A DNA stretch of 64,000 nucleotides from Neisseriaceae bacterium PsAf (GCA_017114885.1 WNLJ01000030.1:34031-98030); one strand, 5' to 3'; positions 50,302 to 62,174 are shown, numbered from the stretch's first letter. Program-made: numbers and translations. Notes: generated from the letters alone by a model not told the origin.

Positions 50302-51207
50302 TTAATTTTCTGTTTCTAAATCTTGTTCGTCTAGTGGTTCCTGAATAGTATTCGTCTTATTTAACAAGAGTGAAATTAAGCTAAAAATAGAATCTCTCAT
50401 CTCTCTACGATCTACTATTTGATCCAAAGCCCCTTTGGTTATTAAGAATTCAGATCTTTGAAACCCTTCAGGCAAGGTTTCTCGCACTGTTTGTTCTATG
50501 ACACGCGGCCCCGCAAAACCTATCAAGGCACCTGGTTCTGCTATCACAAAATCCCCCAAAAAAGCAAAACTAGCCGATACCCCACCCATAGTCGGGTTGG
50601 TTAAAACAGAAATAAAAGGAAGTTTCTTTTCGCTCAACAAATGTAATGCCGCAGATGTTTTTGACATTTGTAATAAGGACGTTAGTCCTTCTTGCATCCT
50701 AGCACCTCCTGAAGCTGCAAAACAAATAAATGGGTGTTCGTTCTCTGCTGCTTCACGCACCGCTCTAACAAATTTTTCACCCACTACCGAACCCATAGAA
50801 CCACCAATAAAGTTAAATTCAAATGCGGCTATTACAATTGGCAGCCCGTGCAAAGTTCCTCTACCTGTTACCAATGCATCTTCTTCGTGAATTTCTTTTC
50901 TGGCTGCATTTAAGCGATCTGAATATTTTTTTGTATCTTTAAACTTAAGAAAATCAACAGGTTTAATTTGATTATTGGTTTCCTCAAATGAATTTTCGTC
51001 TAAGAAAATATTAATTCTCTCTCTTGCCGAAATAGAATTATGATAATTACATTTAGGACATACTTGTAAATTTTTATTCAAGTCTGTGGTATACAAAGTC
51101 GTCAAACATGATGGACATTTTTGCCACAAACCCTCTGGAATAGGAGATTTATCAACACCTCCATCTTTTTTAATTTTTGGGGGTAAAATTTTATCTAACC
51201 AAGACAT
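50302..51207 (-). CDS. accD: Acetyl-CoA carboxylase carboxyltransferase subunit beta
   Basis: AccD with AccA moves the carboxyl group from biotin to acetyl-CoA, the first step of fatty-acid synthesis. An N-terminal zinc ribbon (CPSC and CPKC pairs) precedes the crotonase-fold domain with [16 protein letters not shown] and [16 protein letters not shown]. The product is 301 residues. It is 22 bases downstream of trpA, an arrangement common in beta- and gammaproteobacteria. Confidence 0.97.
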   Translation of the reverse strand: MSWLDKILPPKIKKDGGVDKSPIPEGLWQKCPSCLTTLYTTDLNKNLQVCPKCNYHNSISARERINIFLDENSFEETNNQIKPVDFLKFKDTKKYSDRLNAARKEIHEEDALVTGRGTLHGLPIVIAAFEFNFIGGSMGSVVGEKFVRAVREAAENEHPFICFAASGGARMQEGLTSLLQMSKTSAALHLLSEKKLPFISVLTNPTMGGVSASFAFLGDFVIAEPGALIGFAGPRVIEQTVRETLPEGFQRSEFLITKGALDQIVDRREMRDSIFSLISLLLNKTNTIQEPLDEQDLETEN

Positions 51208-51229
51208 AATTTACTTGACCTTTCGTTTA

Positions 51230-52027
51230 TTATTTAACCCTGGTAGCCTTTTTTAAATCTGTCACTAGGCTGATAGTACTTTGCAATGAATCAGAGTTGT
51301 TGTTTTCTATTTCTTCAATAATTCGACTTCCCACAACTGCACCATCCGCCACTTCAGAAATTGCACGCACACTTTGAGGGTCTTTGATACCAAAACCAAC
51401 TGCAATAGGAATGCTAACATCGGACTTTATCGTATTAATCTTCTCTTCTACTTCTGCTGTATTTAAATGAGCAGAACCCGTTACTCCCTTTAAAGAGACA
51501 TAGTACAAGAACCCACCAGCACGACTGGTTATCATTTTAACACGTTCCTGAGACGTCGTGGGCGTCACTAAAAAGATAGATTCAATCCCTTCCTCTTTTA
51601 AATTACCATTTAAGTCAGCAATCGATTCTACTGGGCAATCAACAATCAACACACCATCAACACCTACTTGCACTGCTTTTTTCGCAAAAGTTTGATAACC
51701 CATACGAAATACTGGATTTAAATAGCCCATTAATACAATTGGCGTTTCTTGGTTATTTTGACGAAATTTTCCAATTAAATCCAATACTTTTTCTAACGTT
51801 GTACCACTTTTTAATGACCTTTCAATAGCACGTTGAATCACAGGCCCATCTGCCATTGGCTCTGAAAAAGGAAAGCCTATCTCTAATATGTCCGCTCCAT
51901 TATCAGAAAGTGCGTGCATAATTTTAAGCGTTGAATTTAAATCAGGGTCACCTGCAGTAATATAAGTAATTAATGCCTTTTCTTGCTTTTCTTTTAATAT
52001 TCTAAAAGTTACTTCTATACGATTCAT
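51230..52027 (-). CDS. trpA: Tryptophan synthase alpha chain
   Basis: TrpA cleaves indole-3-glycerol phosphate to indole, which passes to TrpB. Catalytic residues are in DILEIGFPFSEPMADGPVI (Glu) and VDGVLIVDCPVE (Asp). A second ATG two codons upstream (52033) exists, but GGGA sits too close to it and fits 52027 better. The gene begins right at the trpB stop, so translation is coupled. Confidence 0.96.
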   Translation of the reverse strand: MNRIEVTFRILKEKQEKALITYITAGDPDLNSTLKIMHALSDNGADILEIGFPFSEPMADGPVIQRAIERSLKSGTTLEKVLDLIGKFRQNNQETPIVLMGYLNPVFRMGYQTFAKKAVQVGVDGVLIVDCPVESIADLNGNLKEEGIESIFLVTPTTSQERVKMITSRAGGFLYYVSLKGVTGSAHLNTAEVEEKINTIKSDVSIPIAVGFGIKDPQSVRAISEVADGAVVGSRIIEEIENNNSDSLQSTISLVTDLKKATRVK

Positions 52028-52035
52028 ACTCATCC

Positions 52036-53241
52036 CTATGATAGTTGCACACCATAAGTGTTCGCTACTGTATTAATATCTTTATCCCCACGACCAGACA
52101 AATTCACAAAAATCACTTGATCCTGACTCATCTTAGGGGCATTTTTAATCGCCCAAGCTACTGCATGACTGCTTTCTAAAGCTGGAATAATTCCTTCTTG
52201 AGTACTTAGCAAGTTAAAGGCATTTAATGCCTCATCATCATTGATAGAATAATATTTCACACGTTTAATATCATTTAAAAAACAATGTTCAGGCCCTACT
52301 CCTGGATAATCCAAACCAGCAGATACAGAATGAGTCATAAGCACTTGCCCATTATCATCTTGCATTAAATAAGTTTTTGCGCCATGTAAAATCCCTATTG
52401 GACTATGCGAAGAAATAGTTGCTGCGAGCTGTTTGGTATCCAGTCCCAACCCACCAGCTTCCACTCCTATCATGGCAACATCTTCATCTGCAATAAAATG
52501 ATAAAAGAATCCCATTGCATTAGAGCCTCCTCCAACACAAGCGACTAACACATCTGGTAATCGCCCAATATATTCTAAAATCTGAGCTTTGGCTTCTTTA
52601 CTGATAATGCTTTGGAAATCTCTCACCATTTCTGGATAAGGATGTGGCCCAGCCACCGTACCAAGAACATAAAAGGTATCATCAACTCTGGCCACCCACT
52701 CTCGCATAGCCTCATTCATGGCATCTTTTAAAGTGCGGGTCCCATTAGACACACTAACTACTTTTGCGCCTAATAGTTTCATACGATAAACATTAGGTGC
52801 TTGGCGTTTTATGTCATCTTCACCCATAAATACCACACATTCCATCCCAAAGCGTGCAGCTACCATCGCACTAGCAACACCATGTTGTCCTGCTCCTGTC
52901 TCTGCAATAATCCTTTTCTTACCCATGCGTTTGGCAAGTAATATTTGTCCTAATACATTATTAACTTTATGAGCACCTGTATGATTTAAATCTTCTCTTT
53001 TCAGAAAGATTTGTGCGCCACCTAAATGCTGCGTTAATCTTTCTGCAAAATAAGTTGGACTAGGTCTTCCTACATAATGACGACAAAAATGCATATATTC
53101 CTGCCAAAATTCAGGATCTTCTCTCGCTTCTGAGTATGCTTTTTCTAATTCCAACAGCGACGTCATTAAAGTCTCAGAGACAAAACGTCCCCCAAAATCG
53201 CCAAACCAACCCTGTTCATTTGGATAATTATAATTTTGCAA
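52036..53241 (-). CDS. trpB: Tryptophan synthase beta chain
   Basis: TrpB is the PLP enzyme that joins indole and serine. The PLP lysine is in [11 protein letters not shown], and the phosphate-binding loop is [10 protein letters not shown]. The 401-residue length is normal. The start codon must be TTG at 53241: a stop lies two codons upstream, GGAG is 8 bases before it, and the family N-terminus begins here. It overlaps the end of trpF by 14 bases. Confidence 0.97.
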   Translation of the reverse strand: MQNYNYPNEQGWFGDFGGRFVSETLMTSLLELEKAYSEAREDPEFWQEYMHFCRHYVGRPSPTYFAERLTQHLGGAQIFLKREDLNHTGAHKVNNVLGQILLAKRMGKKRIIAETGAGQHGVASAMVAARFGMECVVFMGEDDIKRQAPNVYRMKLLGAKVVSVSNGTRTLKDAMNEAMREWVARVDDTFYVLGTVAGPHPYPEMVRDFQSIISKEAKAQILEYIGRLPDVLVACVGGGSNAMGFFYHFIADEDVAMIGVEAGGLGLDTKQLAATISSHSPIGILHGAKTYLMQDDNGQVLMTHSVSAGLDYPGVGPEHCFLNDIKRVKYYSINDDEALNAFNLLSTQEGIIPALESSHAVAWAIKNAPKMSQDQVIFVNLSGRGDKDINTVANTYGVQLS

Positions 53242-53857
53242 TGTTCACTCCCGATATAAATGCCTGAATTTTAGTTTTATCTTTTACGCCATAATCACGC
53301 TCAACACCACTAGACACATCCACACTTTTGGCATGTGTTTGCATAATGGCCTGTGTAATATTTTCTGGGTTCAAACCTCCCGCCAACACCCAAGGTTTTG
53401 TTAAATCAGAAGGAATAGTTGCCCATTCGAATGTTTTACCAGTCCCGCCAAACTCTTTTTCAGAGTAAGCATCATATAATAAAGCCACAGCAGAGGCAAA
53501 GTCTTTCTCAATTTGATATAAGTCCTCATTCCCTTTGATTGCTATCGCTTTCATATAGGGTCTATTAAACTGTTTGCATTCACTTTCTGTTTCGTTTCCA
53601 TGGAATTGTAATAGTTGTAGCGGCACTGTTTTTAAAATATTCTCTATTTCTGATTTATTGGCATTTACAAATAGCCCTACTGTCGTTACAAAAGGAGGCA
53701 ATTTGTTAATAATTTCTTTTGCTTTTTGAGGGGCAATATAGCGTTTACTTTGGGGATAAAAAACAAAACCTAAAGCATCTGCACCTAAATCAACGCAATC
53801 TAAAGCATCCTCTAAGCGAGTAATACCACATATTTTAACCTTGATTGATGAATTCAT
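53228..53857 (-). CDS. trpF: Phosphoribosylanthranilate isomerase
   Basis: TrpF opens the ribose ring in tryptophan synthesis. The catalytic cysteine is in [14 protein letters not shown] and the aspartate in [19 protein letters not shown] is the phosphate site. The start at 53857 ([11 protein letters not shown]) has GGGGGA upstream and lies inside the end of truA (23-base overlap), so a 30-codon longer frame was rejected. trpC and trpD are elsewhere. Confidence 0.96.
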   Translation of the reverse strand: MNSSIKVKICGITRLEDALDCVDLGADALGFVFYPQSKRYIAPQKAKEIINKLPPFVTTVGLFVNANKSEIENILKTVPLQLLQFHGNETESECKQFNRPYMKAIAIKGNEDLYQIEKDFASAVALLYDAYSEKEFGGTGKTFEWATIPSDLTKPWVLAGGLNPENITQAIMQTHAKSVDVSSGVERDYGVKDKTKIQAFISGVNIAKL

Positions 53858-54650
53858 TATTCCCCCAAAAACACTCTGGAATATCAGGTATTTCCAAATG
53901 ATAATTTTTCGGATAAGCCGCTCCCAAAAAATATAAGCCATCACCACTAAAAGTAGGTGGTGCTTTTTGCCTACTTTTTTCTGCTAACAATATCCGAAAC
54001 TGCTCTATGGACCAGCGGCCTACACCTACATAAATTAATGCGCCGACAATATTTCTTACCATATGATGTAAAAACCCATTGGCCGCCATATCAAAACAGA
54101 TTAAACCCTGAAATAAATATACTCTGGCATGTGAGATAATTTTAACAGGTGTTTTCGCTTGACAATCAGCAGAACGGAAACTTGAAAAATCATGTTCGCC
54201 TAATAATAATTGTATGGCTTCATTCATTACCTTAACGTCAAGTGATTGAAAAAACCATCCCACCTTATTTTTTAAAAACACAGGACGAATTTGAGCTGGG
54301 TACAATACGTATCGATAAAATCGTTGCTGTGCTGAAAATCTTGCATGAAAATCAAAATCCACTTCTGTTACTGTTTGGATAGCAATATCTTCTGGCAAAT
54401 AGCGATTTACCCCAAACAGCCAAGCAGGAGAATCCCGCACAGCCGTAGTATCAAAATGGGCCACCTGCCGCAAAGCATGTACTCCCCTGTCTGTACGTCC
54501 TGAAGCAATTAATTCAACAGGATGCTGTGCAATTTGTGCAATCGCTTTTTCCATAACTTCTTGTATGGTGTTTCTAATCTCTTTTTGTTTTTGCCACCCA
54601 TTATAAGCAGTTCCTTGATAACAAAAACAAAGTGCAACTCTTCTCTTCAT
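53835..54650 (-). CDS. truA: tRNA pseudouridine(38-40) synthase
   Basis: TruA makes pseudouridine in the tRNA anticodon arm. The catalytic aspartate is in ASGRTDRGVHAL; FHARFSAQQRFYRY and MVRNIVGALIYVG are conserved. The product is 271 residues. It begins the long minus-strand run down to pssA, overlaps trpF, and is divergent from ribF with 115 bases between. Confidence 0.96.
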   Translation of the reverse strand: MKRRVALCFCYQGTAYNGWQKQKEIRNTIQEVMEKAIAQIAQHPVELIASGRTDRGVHALRQVAHFDTTAVRDSPAWLFGVNRYLPEDIAIQTVTEVDFDFHARFSAQQRFYRYVLYPAQIRPVFLKNKVGWFFQSLDVKVMNEAIQLLLGEHDFSSFRSADCQAKTPVKIISHARVYLFQGLICFDMAANGFLHHMVRNIVGALIYVGVGRWSIEQFRILLAEKSRQKAPPTFSGDGLYFLGAAYPKNYHLEIPDIPECFWGNNEFINQG

Positions 54651-54765
54651 AAATCAGGTTTTAATTAATATTTTGGATATTATAAACGATGATTTTTAGG
54701 ATTAGACTAATTTTGTAAAAAAATATAAAATAAGTGGCTTTAATAATGATAATTTCAACTACTCA

Positions 54766-55698
54766 ATGCAAACCTACTTTGGACTTAATCATCCCTCACT
54801 TAGCTTAGACGCGTGTGCACTTACTATTGGCAATTTTGATGGTGTACACAAAGGGCACCTGCACATTTTGTCATGCCTAAAAAAAGAGGCAGAAACAAGA
54901 AACTTACCGACCGTATTAATTACTTTTGAACCCTTGGCTAAAGAGTATTTTGCAAAAAATTGCAAAGGATTACACCCTGTAAGAATCTCTCCTTTACAGG
55001 ATAAATTAACACTTATTGAAGTAACGAAACATATTGACATCACTATTGTTGTTAACTTTAACCAAGATTTTTCTTGCATGAGTGCACAAACTTTTGTTCA
55101 AGACTTGTTGATAAAACAATTGAATACTAAATATTTATTGGTTGGAGATGATTTTAAATTCGGCAAAGACAGGCAAGGTAATTACAGTTATTTATTGAAT
55201 TTTCCTGATTTTGAAACACAAAAAACACCTTCCGTAATGGTTGGTAATACTCGAGTCTCAAGTTCTGTTATTAGACAAGCCTTAATTGAAGGAAATTTTA
55301 AACAGGCGGAATTATTTTTAGAGCATGATTACTTTTTAAGTGGAAAAGTAAAACAAGGTCTTAGATTAGGCCATCAACTAGGCTGCCCTACGGCTAATAT
55401 CGACTTAAATCATCATTATTTTCCTCTAAGTGGTGTTTATGTCGTCGAAGTAAAAGGAAAATTTGGTCAAAAAAGAGGTGTGGCGAGTTTTGGCACCAAT
55501 CCAACGATTAGTGATGACCCAAGTCCTAAATTTGAAGTACATATTTTTGATTTTGATGAGAATATCTATGAGGAAATCTTAACTGTCATTTTTAAAGAAA
55601 AAATCAGAGATGAGCTTAAATTTGATGATTTAACTGAATTGAAAAATCAAATTAAAAAAGATATGGATTTTGCTAAAAATTGGGTATGCGATCGCTAA
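54766..55698 (+). CDS. ribF: Bifunctional riboflavin kinase/FMN adenylyltransferase
   Basis: RibF makes FMN and FAD. The N-terminal adenylyltransferase domain shows LTIGNFDGVHKGH (HxGH-like) and the C-terminal kinase domain shows LGCPTANIDL and FGTNPTIS. The product is 310 residues. It heads the ribF-ileS-lspA-ispH cluster common in proteobacteria and has an AT-rich leader with no FMN riboswitch seen. Confidence 0.96.
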   Translation: MQTYFGLNHPSLSLDACALTIGNFDGVHKGHLHILSCLKKEAETRNLPTVLITFEPLAKEYFAKNCKGLHPVRISPLQDKLTLIEVTKHIDITIVVNFNQDFSCMSAQTFVQDLLIKQLNTKYLLVGDDFKFGKDRQGNYSYLLNFPDFETQKTPSVMVGNTRVSSSVIRQALIEGNFKQAELFLEHDYFLSGKVKQGLRLGHQLGCPTANIDLNHHYFPLSGVYVVEVKGKFGQKRGVASFGTNPTISDDPSPKFEVHIFDFDENIYEEILTVIFKEKIRDELKFDDLTELKNQIKKDMDFAKNWVCDR

Positions 55699-55784
55699 AT
55701 CATCCCAAAATTCAAATCATTAGTATATAATAATTCAATTTAATATAATTAACCCTTTCGTTACTGTTCAATTAAGAGAAAAAT

Positions 55785-58568
55785 ATGACTGACTATCGTA
55801 CGACCGTAAATTTATTAGACACTCCTTTTCCTATGCGAGGCAATCTTTCTAAAAGAGAGCCTATTTGGGTAGAAGAATGGAAAAAAACCAATCTTTACCA
55901 ACGTGTTAGAGAAATATGTCAAGGACGTCCTAAATTTATTTTGCACGATGGACCTCCTTATGCGAATGGAGAACTACATGCGGGACATGCGGTTAATAAA
56001 GTCCTAAAAGATATGATTGTTCGCAGTAAAACATGGGCTGGTTTTGATTCGCCTTATGTCCCGGGTTGGGATTGTCATGGTTTACCAATTGAATTAATGG
56101 TAGAACGCACACATGGCAAAAATATACCTGCGCCTAAATTTAGAGCACTTTGTCGTGAGTATGCAGCCGAACAAGTAGAAATTCAAAAACAAGGTTTTCA
56201 GCGCATGGGCGTCATTGGAAATTGGGATAATCCTTATCTCACCATGAATTTTGATACTGAAGCCAATATCGTACGCTATTTAGGTCTTATTTTAGAAGCG
56301 GGCTATCTTAAAAAAGGAGAAAAACCAATCCACTATTGTATCGATTGTGGCTCCGCTCTTGCTGAAGCTGAAGTTGAATATAAAGACAAACAGTCTGATG
56401 CAATTGATGTTGGTTTTAAAGTGATCGACACTGATAAATTAGCAGAAGTTTTTAATGTTTCTGACCTCAATGATAATGCCTATGCGGTTATTTGGACAAC
56501 TACTCCTTGGACACTACCAGCAAACCGTGCGGTTAGTATTCATCCTGATTTTGATTACTCTTTAATTAAAACAGCAACAGGCTATCTTATCCTAGAATCT
56601 TCATTAGCAGAGGATAATCTTACTAAGTACCAACTTGAAGACCATCAAGTCATCGGTTCTGTTAAGGGCAGTCAGTTAGAATACATCACTTTACAACATC
56701 CTCTTTTAGACCGAGAAGTGCCTATTATTCTTGGCACACACGTCACGAAAGATGCAGGTACTGGCTTAGTACATACTGCGCCTGCACATGGTTTAGATGA
56801 TTTTAACATCAGTAAAAAATACACTTTATCGACCAATACACCTGTACTTTCTACTGGTCTATTCAAACAAAACACGCCTAGAATTGGCAATAAATCTATC
56901 TGGGATGCTAATCCTATTATTATTGACTGGCTACAAGAAAATAATGTTTTATTAGCGCATGAAAAAATCGTGCATAGTTACCCTCATTGCTGGCGCCATA
57001 AAACACCAATGATTTTTCTTACAACACCACAATGGTTTATTACCTTAACTGAAGCTGGAAAAAATGGAACATCATTAAAAAAACTAGCAATGAATGCGGT
57101 TGATGCAACAGAATTCTTCCCTAGTTGGGGTAAAAATCGTCTAGGTTCTATGATTGAAAATAGACCTGATTGGTGTATTTCCAGACAGAGAATTTGGGGC
57201 GTTCCTATTACTTTATTTATTAATAAAAAAACAGGAGATATTCATCCAAACTCAGCAGAATACATCGAAAAAATAGCTCAATTGATTGAAAAAGAAGGAG
57301 TAGAAGCTTGGTTCTCTCTCAATAAATCCGATTTTTTAAGTGAGGAAGACGCTCAAGAATATGATAAATTAAGTGATGTTCTTGATGTTTGGTTTGATTC
57401 AGGAACCACTCACTACGCGGTGTTACGCCAAAGATCAGAACTCAATTGGCCTGCCGATATCTATCTAGAAGGAAGTGATCAACACCGTGGTTGGTTCCAA
57501 TCATCGATGTTAACCAGCTGTGCTATTTATGATAGAGCCCCTTATAAACAAATTTTAACGCATGGTTTTACCGTAGATGAAAAAGGACAAAAAATGTCTA
57601 AATCAATCGGTAATACCATTGCACCACAAGAAATTTATGACAAATATGGCGCGGATATTATGCGTTTGTGGATTGCTTCCACCGATACTTCGGGAGAGAT
57701 TGCACTATCTGATACCATCTTAAAACAAAATGCAGATAGCTATCGTCGTATTCGTAATACGATTCGTTTTTTATTAGCTAACTTAACCGATTTTGATCCT
57801 GAAAAAAACACCATTCCAGAACAAAAAATGGTAGAAATCGATCGCTATGCACTATTGATGACACAAAATTTACAACAAAAAATAGCGGGTGAATTGTATC
57901 CACGTTATGACTTCCACCATGCAGTACAAGAATTGGTACAATTTTGTTCTGATGATTTAGGGGCATTTTATTTAGATATACTAAAAGACAGACTCTACAC
58001 CATGCCAGCAGATAGTCATGGCAGAAGAAGTGCTCAAACCGCGTTATACCACATTACCCAATCCTTTATCCTGATGATTTCTCCGATTTTATGTTTTACG
58101 GCAGAAGAAGCGTGGAAAGTACTCACCAAGGAAGATGATGACAGTGTTTTATTTCATACTATTTACGAATTTCCTGGTACACTACCACAATGCGCACAAG
58201 AAATTAATCACAAGTGGAATATTATTCGAGAAGTAAGAACTGAAGTGGTGAAAACATTAGAACCGCTAAGACAAGCAGATAAAATTGGTTCATCATTACA
58301 AGCGAATGTAACGGTTGTTGCGCCTGAAGAAATCGCACAAGCACTGTATTCATTAGGCGATGAATTAAAATTTGTATTTTTAGTTTCGGATATAAAGGTT
58401 TCTACGGGTGATGAGCTTTCTATTCAGGCGACCACTGCAAGCACTGAGAAATGTGAACGTTGCTGGCATTACTCCGAAACTGTAGGCAAAAATGAACAAC
58501 ACCCTACCCTTTGCGAACGTTGTATCGATAATATTGAAGGCTCGGGTGAAACTCGATTATTTGCTTAA
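55785..58568 (+). CDS. ileS: Isoleucyl-tRNA synthetase
   Basis: IleS charges tRNA-Ile. The class I HIGH motif is HAGH in [18 protein letters not shown] and the KMSKS motif is [10 protein letters not shown]. The editing domain is in the middle ([26 protein letters not shown]), and a C-terminal zinc finger has CERCWHY and CERC. The 927-residue length is standard. It is 86 bases after ribF and 29 before lspA. Confidence 0.98.
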   Translation: MTDYRTTVNLLDTPFPMRGNLSKREPIWVEEWKKTNLYQRVREICQGRPKFILHDGPPYANGELHAGHAVNKVLKDMIVRSKTWAGFDSPYVPGWDCHGLPIELMVERTHGKNIPAPKFRALCREYAAEQVEIQKQGFQRMGVIGNWDNPYLTMNFDTEANIVRYLGLILEAGYLKKGEKPIHYCIDCGSALAEAEVEYKDKQSDAIDVGFKVIDTDKLAEVFNVSDLNDNAYAVIWTTTPWTLPANRAVSIHPDFDYSLIKTATGYLILESSLAEDNLTKYQLEDHQVIGSVKGSQLEYITLQHPLLDREVPIILGTHVTKDAGTGLVHTAPAHGLDDFNISKKYTLSTNTPVLSTGLFKQNTPRIGNKSIWDANPIIIDWLQENNVLLAHEKIVHSYPHCWRHKTPMIFLTTPQWFITLTEAGKNGTSLKKLAMNAVDATEFFPSWGKNRLGSMIENRPDWCISRQRIWGVPITLFINKKTGDIHPNSAEYIEKIAQLIEKEGVEAWFSLNKSDFLSEEDAQEYDKLSDVLDVWFDSGTTHYAVLRQRSELNWPADIYLEGSDQHRGWFQSSMLTSCAIYDRAPYKQILTHGFTVDEKGQKMSKSIGNTIAPQEIYDKYGADIMRLWIASTDTSGEIALSDTILKQNADSYRRIRNTIRFLLANLTDFDPEKNTIPEQKMVEIDRYALLMTQNLQQKIAGELYPRYDFHHAVQELVQFCSDDLGAFYLDILKDRLYTMPADSHGRRSAQTALYHITQSFILMISPILCFTAEEAWKVLTKEDDDSVLFHTIYEFPGTLPQCAQEINHKWNIIREVRTEVVKTLEPLRQADKIGSSLQANVTVVAPEEIAQALYSLGDELKFVFLVSDIKVSTGDELSIQATTASTEKCERCWHYSETVGKNEQHPTLCERCIDNIEGSGETRLFA

Positions 58569-58597
58569 TTATAAACATCTAAACTTTTAAGGAACTT

Positions 58598-59074
58598 ATG
58601 AAAAACTGGTTTTATTTAATTTTAGCGATTATTTTTATTGCATTAGATCAAATAAGCAAATATTGGTGTAATACGACTATTCAATATCAAGAAAGAATAC
58701 CCATTATCCCCAATTGGTTCGATTTGACTTTGGTTTATAACAAAGGCGTCGCTTTTAGTATGTTTTCCCAGACGTCTTCTGATTGGATTCATTATGTTAT
58801 TTTGATATTGGCTTTATTGATTTGTGGCTATATGATTTATTATACCTTTACCAACCGCTTCAATAACATGCAAAAAGTAGCAGGCGCTTTAATTATTGGT
58901 GGTGCGTTAGGCAATATTATTGATCGATTTTTACATGGATATGTCATTGATTTTCTATTATTTTACCACGATAGTTTTTCTTGGCCTGTTTTTAATCTGG
59001 CAGATAGTTTTATTACTGTTGGTGCTTTTATTTTCATTTTTGAAGGTTTTGCTCAACAAAGAAAGGCCCACTAA
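58598..59074 (+). CDS. lspA: Lipoprotein signal peptidase
   Basis: LspA cleaves signal peptides of diacylated prolipoproteins, such as the several lipoproteins in this window. It has four membrane helices and the catalytic aspartates in [10 protein letters not shown] and [17 protein letters not shown] is also conserved. The product is 158 residues. ispH follows after 5 bases. Confidence 0.97.
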   Translation: MKNWFYLILAIIFIALDQISKYWCNTTIQYQERIPIIPNWFDLTLVYNKGVAFSMFSQTSSDWIHYVILILALLICGYMIYYTFTNRFNNMQKVAGALIIGGALGNIIDRFLHGYVIDFLLFYHDSFSWPVFNLADSFITVGAFIFIFEGFAQQRKAH

Positions 59075-59079
59075 TTGTT

Positions 59080-60024
59080 ATGACTGAAAATGCTAAAAAA
59101 ATCATTTTAGCCAACCCTCGTGGTTTTTGTGCTGGCGTGGATAGGGCCATTAATATTGTTGAAAGAGCATTACAAGAATTTGGAGCGCCTATCTATGTCA
59201 GACATGAAGTGGTACATAACAAATTTGTGGTGGATAACCTAAAAAATAAAGGGGTTATTTTTATAGAAGATTTACAAGAAGTCCCCGAAAATGCTACTTT
59301 GATTTACTCAGCCCATGGTGTGTCGGTTGAAGTACAAAAAGAAGCAGAACAAAGAGGTTTTAAGATTTTTGATGCCACCTGTCCTTTGGTGACCAAAGTA
59401 CATCGTGAAGTGCAACGTCTACATGATCAAGGTTATTATATCATTATGATTGGCCATAAAGGACACCCTGAAGTAGAAGGCACTATGGGACAAGTCGATG
59501 CAGATATGGCTTTGGTTGAAACAGTACAAGATGTAGCTAATATCAAGATACCTAATACAGAAAAACTAGCTCATGTTAGCCAGACCACTCTCTCCATTGA
59601 TGAGACACAAGACATTATTGATGCATTAAAACAACGATTCCCAAATATCAAAGGACCCAATAAAGATGATATTTGCTATGCCACCCAAAATAGACAAGAT
59701 GCTGTTAAGGATTTAACCACAAAATGTGATGTTATCATCGTGGTAGGTTCTCCTAACAGCTCAAACAGTAATCGTCTCAGAGAAGTGGCTGCTCTAAGAA
59801 ATATTCCGGCCTATATGGTGGATAATGTTTCTTTTTTAGAAAAATCTTGGTTTGATGATAAATATAACATAGGCCTGACAGCAGGTGCTTCCGCTCCGGA
59901 GATTTTAGTAACAGAAGTTTTAGAAAAATTAAAAAATTGGGGCTTTTTACATATTGAAGAAAACTCAGGCGCTGAAGAAAATATCGTTTTTGTATTACCC
60001 AAAGAACTTCGCACAAACGATTAA
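59080..60024 (+). CDS. ispH: 4-hydroxy-3-methylbut-2-enyl diphosphate reductase
   Basis: IspH is the iron-sulfur enzyme of the last MEP-pathway step, feeding IspA. The three cluster cysteines are in [22 protein letters not shown] and [11 protein letters not shown]; the substrate region [12 protein letters not shown] is intact. The 314-residue length is normal. It ends the ribF cluster. Confidence 0.97.
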   Translation: MTENAKKIILANPRGFCAGVDRAINIVERALQEFGAPIYVRHEVVHNKFVVDNLKNKGVIFIEDLQEVPENATLIYSAHGVSVEVQKEAEQRGFKIFDATCPLVTKVHREVQRLHDQGYYIIMIGHKGHPEVEGTMGQVDADMALVETVQDVANIKIPNTEKLAHVSQTTLSIDETQDIIDALKQRFPNIKGPNKDDICYATQNRQDAVKDLTTKCDVIIVVGSPNSSNSNRLREVAALRNIPAYMVDNVSFLEKSWFDDKYNIGLTAGASAPEILVTEVLEKLKNWGFLHIEENSGAEENIVFVLPKELRTND

Positions 60025-60079
60025 TCTGATATCAAATTCAATTATAGAGACACATTCTGTGATTATCTCCATAATCATC

Positions 60080-60108
60080 TTGACATTTTATTAAAAACTT
60101 CTTAAAAT
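60080..60108 (+). promoter_or_regulatory. Strong sigma70-like promoter for rplM-rpsI
   Basis: A perfect TTGACA (60080-60085) and TAAAAT (60103-60108) are spaced by 17 bases, 43 bases before the rplM start. The strength suits a ribosomal operon. Confidence 0.8.
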
Positions 60109-60151
60109 TTAATGCTTTCACATATTATTATTGACTTTTTTGGAATTAAGC

Positions 60152-60580
60152 ATGAAGACATATTCAGCTAAACCACAAGATATTCAACGTGAGTGGTATA
60201 TCGTAGACGCCGATGACAAAGTATTGGGCCGTCTTGCGACCGATATTGCACGTCGTCTTCGTGGTAAACATAAACCAGAGTACACTCCTCATATGGATTT
60301 AGGCGACTACGTTGTAGTTATTAACGCTGATAAAATCCGTGTTAGTGGAGATAAAGCTCGTAGTAAAAAATATTATCGTCACACAGGTTACCCTGGTGGA
60401 ATTTATGAACGTACTTTTAAAGAATACCAAGAAAAATATCCTGGCCGTGTGTTAGAAATTGCGGTTAAAGGTATGCTTCCTAAAGGCCCACTTGGTTATG
60501 CCATGCTCAAAAAGCTAAAGGTTTATTCAGGTAGCGAACATCAACACGCTGCTCAAAAACCTAAAGCATTGGAAATTTAA
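60152..60580 (+). CDS. rplM: 50S ribosomal protein L13
   Basis: L13 binds early to 23S rRNA. The 142-residue protein begins [20 protein letters not shown] and has [20 protein letters not shown] and [12 protein letters not shown], all typical. A seven-codon upstream extension was rejected because the ATG at 60152 matches L13 proteins. rpsI follows after 9 bases. Confidence 0.98.
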   Translation: MKTYSAKPQDIQREWYIVDADDKVLGRLATDIARRLRGKHKPEYTPHMDLGDYVVVINADKIRVSGDKARSKKYYRHTGYPGGIYERTFKEYQEKYPGRVLEIAVKGMLPKGPLGYAMLKKLKVYSGSEHQHAAQKPKALEI

Positions 60581-60589
60581 GGATATCGA

Positions 60590-60982
60590 ATGAACGGAAA
60601 ATATTATTATGGCACAGGACGTCGTAAAAACTCTGTAGCCCGTGTATTTATTGAAAAAGGCAATGGAGAAATTGTCATTAATGGTCGTCCTTTAGATGAT
60701 TATATTGCTCGTGAAACAGGTCGTATGATTGTTAAACAACCTTTAGTGTTAACCGATAACGTAGATAATTTTAGAATTATGGTTAATGTTTCTGGTGGTG
60801 GTGAAGCAGGACAATCAGGTGCGATACGTCATGGTATCACTCGTGCACTAATTGACTATGATGAAACTTTAAAACCTACTTTGTCTAAAGCAGGATTAGT
60901 CACTCGTGATGCACGTCAAGTAGAACGTAAAAAACCAGGTTTGCGTAAAGCACGTAGAGCAAAACAGTTCTCAAAACGTTAA
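60590..60982 (+). CDS. rpsI: 30S ribosomal protein S9
   Basis: S9 lies in the 30S head and its C-terminal tail reaches the P-site tRNA. The 130-residue protein shows [16 protein letters not shown], the [15 protein letters not shown] loop and the basic end RRAKQFSKR. It forms an operon with rplM and is followed by a terminator. Confidence 0.98.
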   Translation: MNGKYYYGTGRRKNSVARVFIEKGNGEIVINGRPLDDYIARETGRMIVKQPLVLTDNVDNFRIMVNVSGGGEAGQSGAIRHGITRALIDYDETLKPTLSKAGLVTRDARQVERKKPGLRKARRAKQFSKR

Positions 60983-61014
60983 TTCGTTATTTTTATATTC
61001 AAAATATATTTATC

Positions 61015-61038
61015 AAACCCTGCTTAAAAGCAGGGTTT
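61015..61038. terminator. Bidirectional hairpin between rpsI and queE
   Basis: AAACCCTGCTT pairs perfectly with AAGCAGGGTTT. It lies between the convergent ends of rpsI and queE and touches the queE stop. The T-run is short, so stem strength must do most of the work. Confidence 0.8.
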
Positions 61039-61657
61039 ATCTTATGCCAATTAATTTATGGGTTTGCAAACTTAAATTCCAATGTATGGGATTATTGGTT
61101 CGACTATTAAGTTTTCCCAACTGTTGCATTGTTTCTTGTATATTCATCTGTCCATTGATTTCACAAGGTGAAAGATAATAATTTTTAGCTTGAATCTTAC
61201 TCTCAATCATCTGACAAAATTCAAACATATCGCCATCGACGACTAAACGCACTTCATCCGCCTCTGTAATGCCTTTGGTGTGATAAATAGCTTGATAGGC
61301 TTTTTTAGGACTGGTGGCGATATAATCAATCCCCTTAGGAATTGGTTTTAAGCCATTGGTTTCAATCGCTAAATAATAATGAAGCTGTTTTAATTCAGTA
61401 ATTAATGTCTGAATATCTGGCTGTATGGTTGGCTCACCACCGGTAATAATAATATTTTTAGCTTGATATTGAGTAATTTTTTGTAAAATATCTCGAGCGG
61501 TTAGTATAGAAAATTTTTGATACGGAGTATCACACCAAGCGCAGGCTAAATTACACTTTCCAAAACGCAAAAAGATAGCTAGCATGCCTGTGTTATAGCC
61601 CTCACCTTGCATGCTCTCGAAGATTTCTACAATACGGTATTTCGTTTCTAAATTCAT
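61037..61657 (-). CDS. queE: 7-carboxy-7-deazaguanine synthase
   Basis: QueE is a radical-SAM enzyme that makes the deazaguanine core for queuosine. The cluster motif is CNLACAWCDTPY; the substrate-site VEIFESMQGEGYNTG and TGGEPTIQ blocks are present. The product is 206 residues. It overlaps the end of queD by 4 bases (ATGA), so the two are translated together. queC and queF are elsewhere. Confidence 0.93.
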   Translation of the reverse strand: MNLETKYRIVEIFESMQGEGYNTGMLAIFLRFGKCNLACAWCDTPYQKFSILTARDILQKITQYQAKNIIITGGEPTIQPDIQTLITELKQLHYYLAIETNGLKPIPKGIDYIATSPKKAYQAIYHTKGITEADEVRLVVDGDMFEFCQMIESKIQAKNYYLSPCEINGQMNIQETMQQLGKLNSRTNNPIHWNLSLQTHKLIGIR

Positions 61658-62085
61658 GGCCGATATTCACAAAAAGAATGCGCACTTTCCCATAGACGTA
61701 CGGCTGAAATTGGCAAATTATTCTGTTTTAAGCGTTTAAAAATATGCTGTGCTATTAATTCTGCCGTAGTGCGAAAAGGCACCCCATAGACTTTTGAATG
61801 ACATTCTATTAATACTTGTGCTATTTTAGATTCTCGTTCACTACGGGTGTCATAAATAAAAGAATGATCCATTGGAAGGACGATTTCTTGCTCTACTATC
61901 TCTTTCAAATCACCAAAATCAAACACCATACCTTCTTTAGGTCCTTCTGAACATAGAATATCCGTTAGTTCGACTTGTAGCACATAACCATGCCCATGCA
62001 AGTTTTGGCACTTGCCGTCATGCCCATCTAATAAATGAGCAATCTCAAAGCGAAATTCTTTGGTGATTTTAAAGGTTTCTGACAT
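61654..62085 (-). CDS. queD: 6-carboxytetrahydropterin synthase
   Basis: QueD supplies the QueE substrate from dihydroneopterin triphosphate. Zinc histidines are in FEIAHLLDG and NLHGHGYVLQV, and the catalytic cysteine is in GKCQNLHG; VVFDFGDLK and MDHSFIYD are also conserved (here MVFDFGDLKEI). The product is 143 residues. Confidence 0.93.
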   Translation of the reverse strand: MSETFKITKEFRFEIAHLLDGHDGKCQNLHGHGYVLQVELTDILCSEGPKEGMVFDFGDLKEIVEQEIVLPMDHSFIYDTRSERESKIAQVLIECHSKVYGVPFRTTAELIAQHIFKRLKQNNLPISAVRLWESAHSFCEYRP

Positions 62086-62174
62086 TTTTATGTTCCTAGT
62101 TTTTTATTGTGGGATGGATTGCGAACCACAGAAGTCGTCATTCTAGCATAATTTATTGGATAACATGACTGTTG

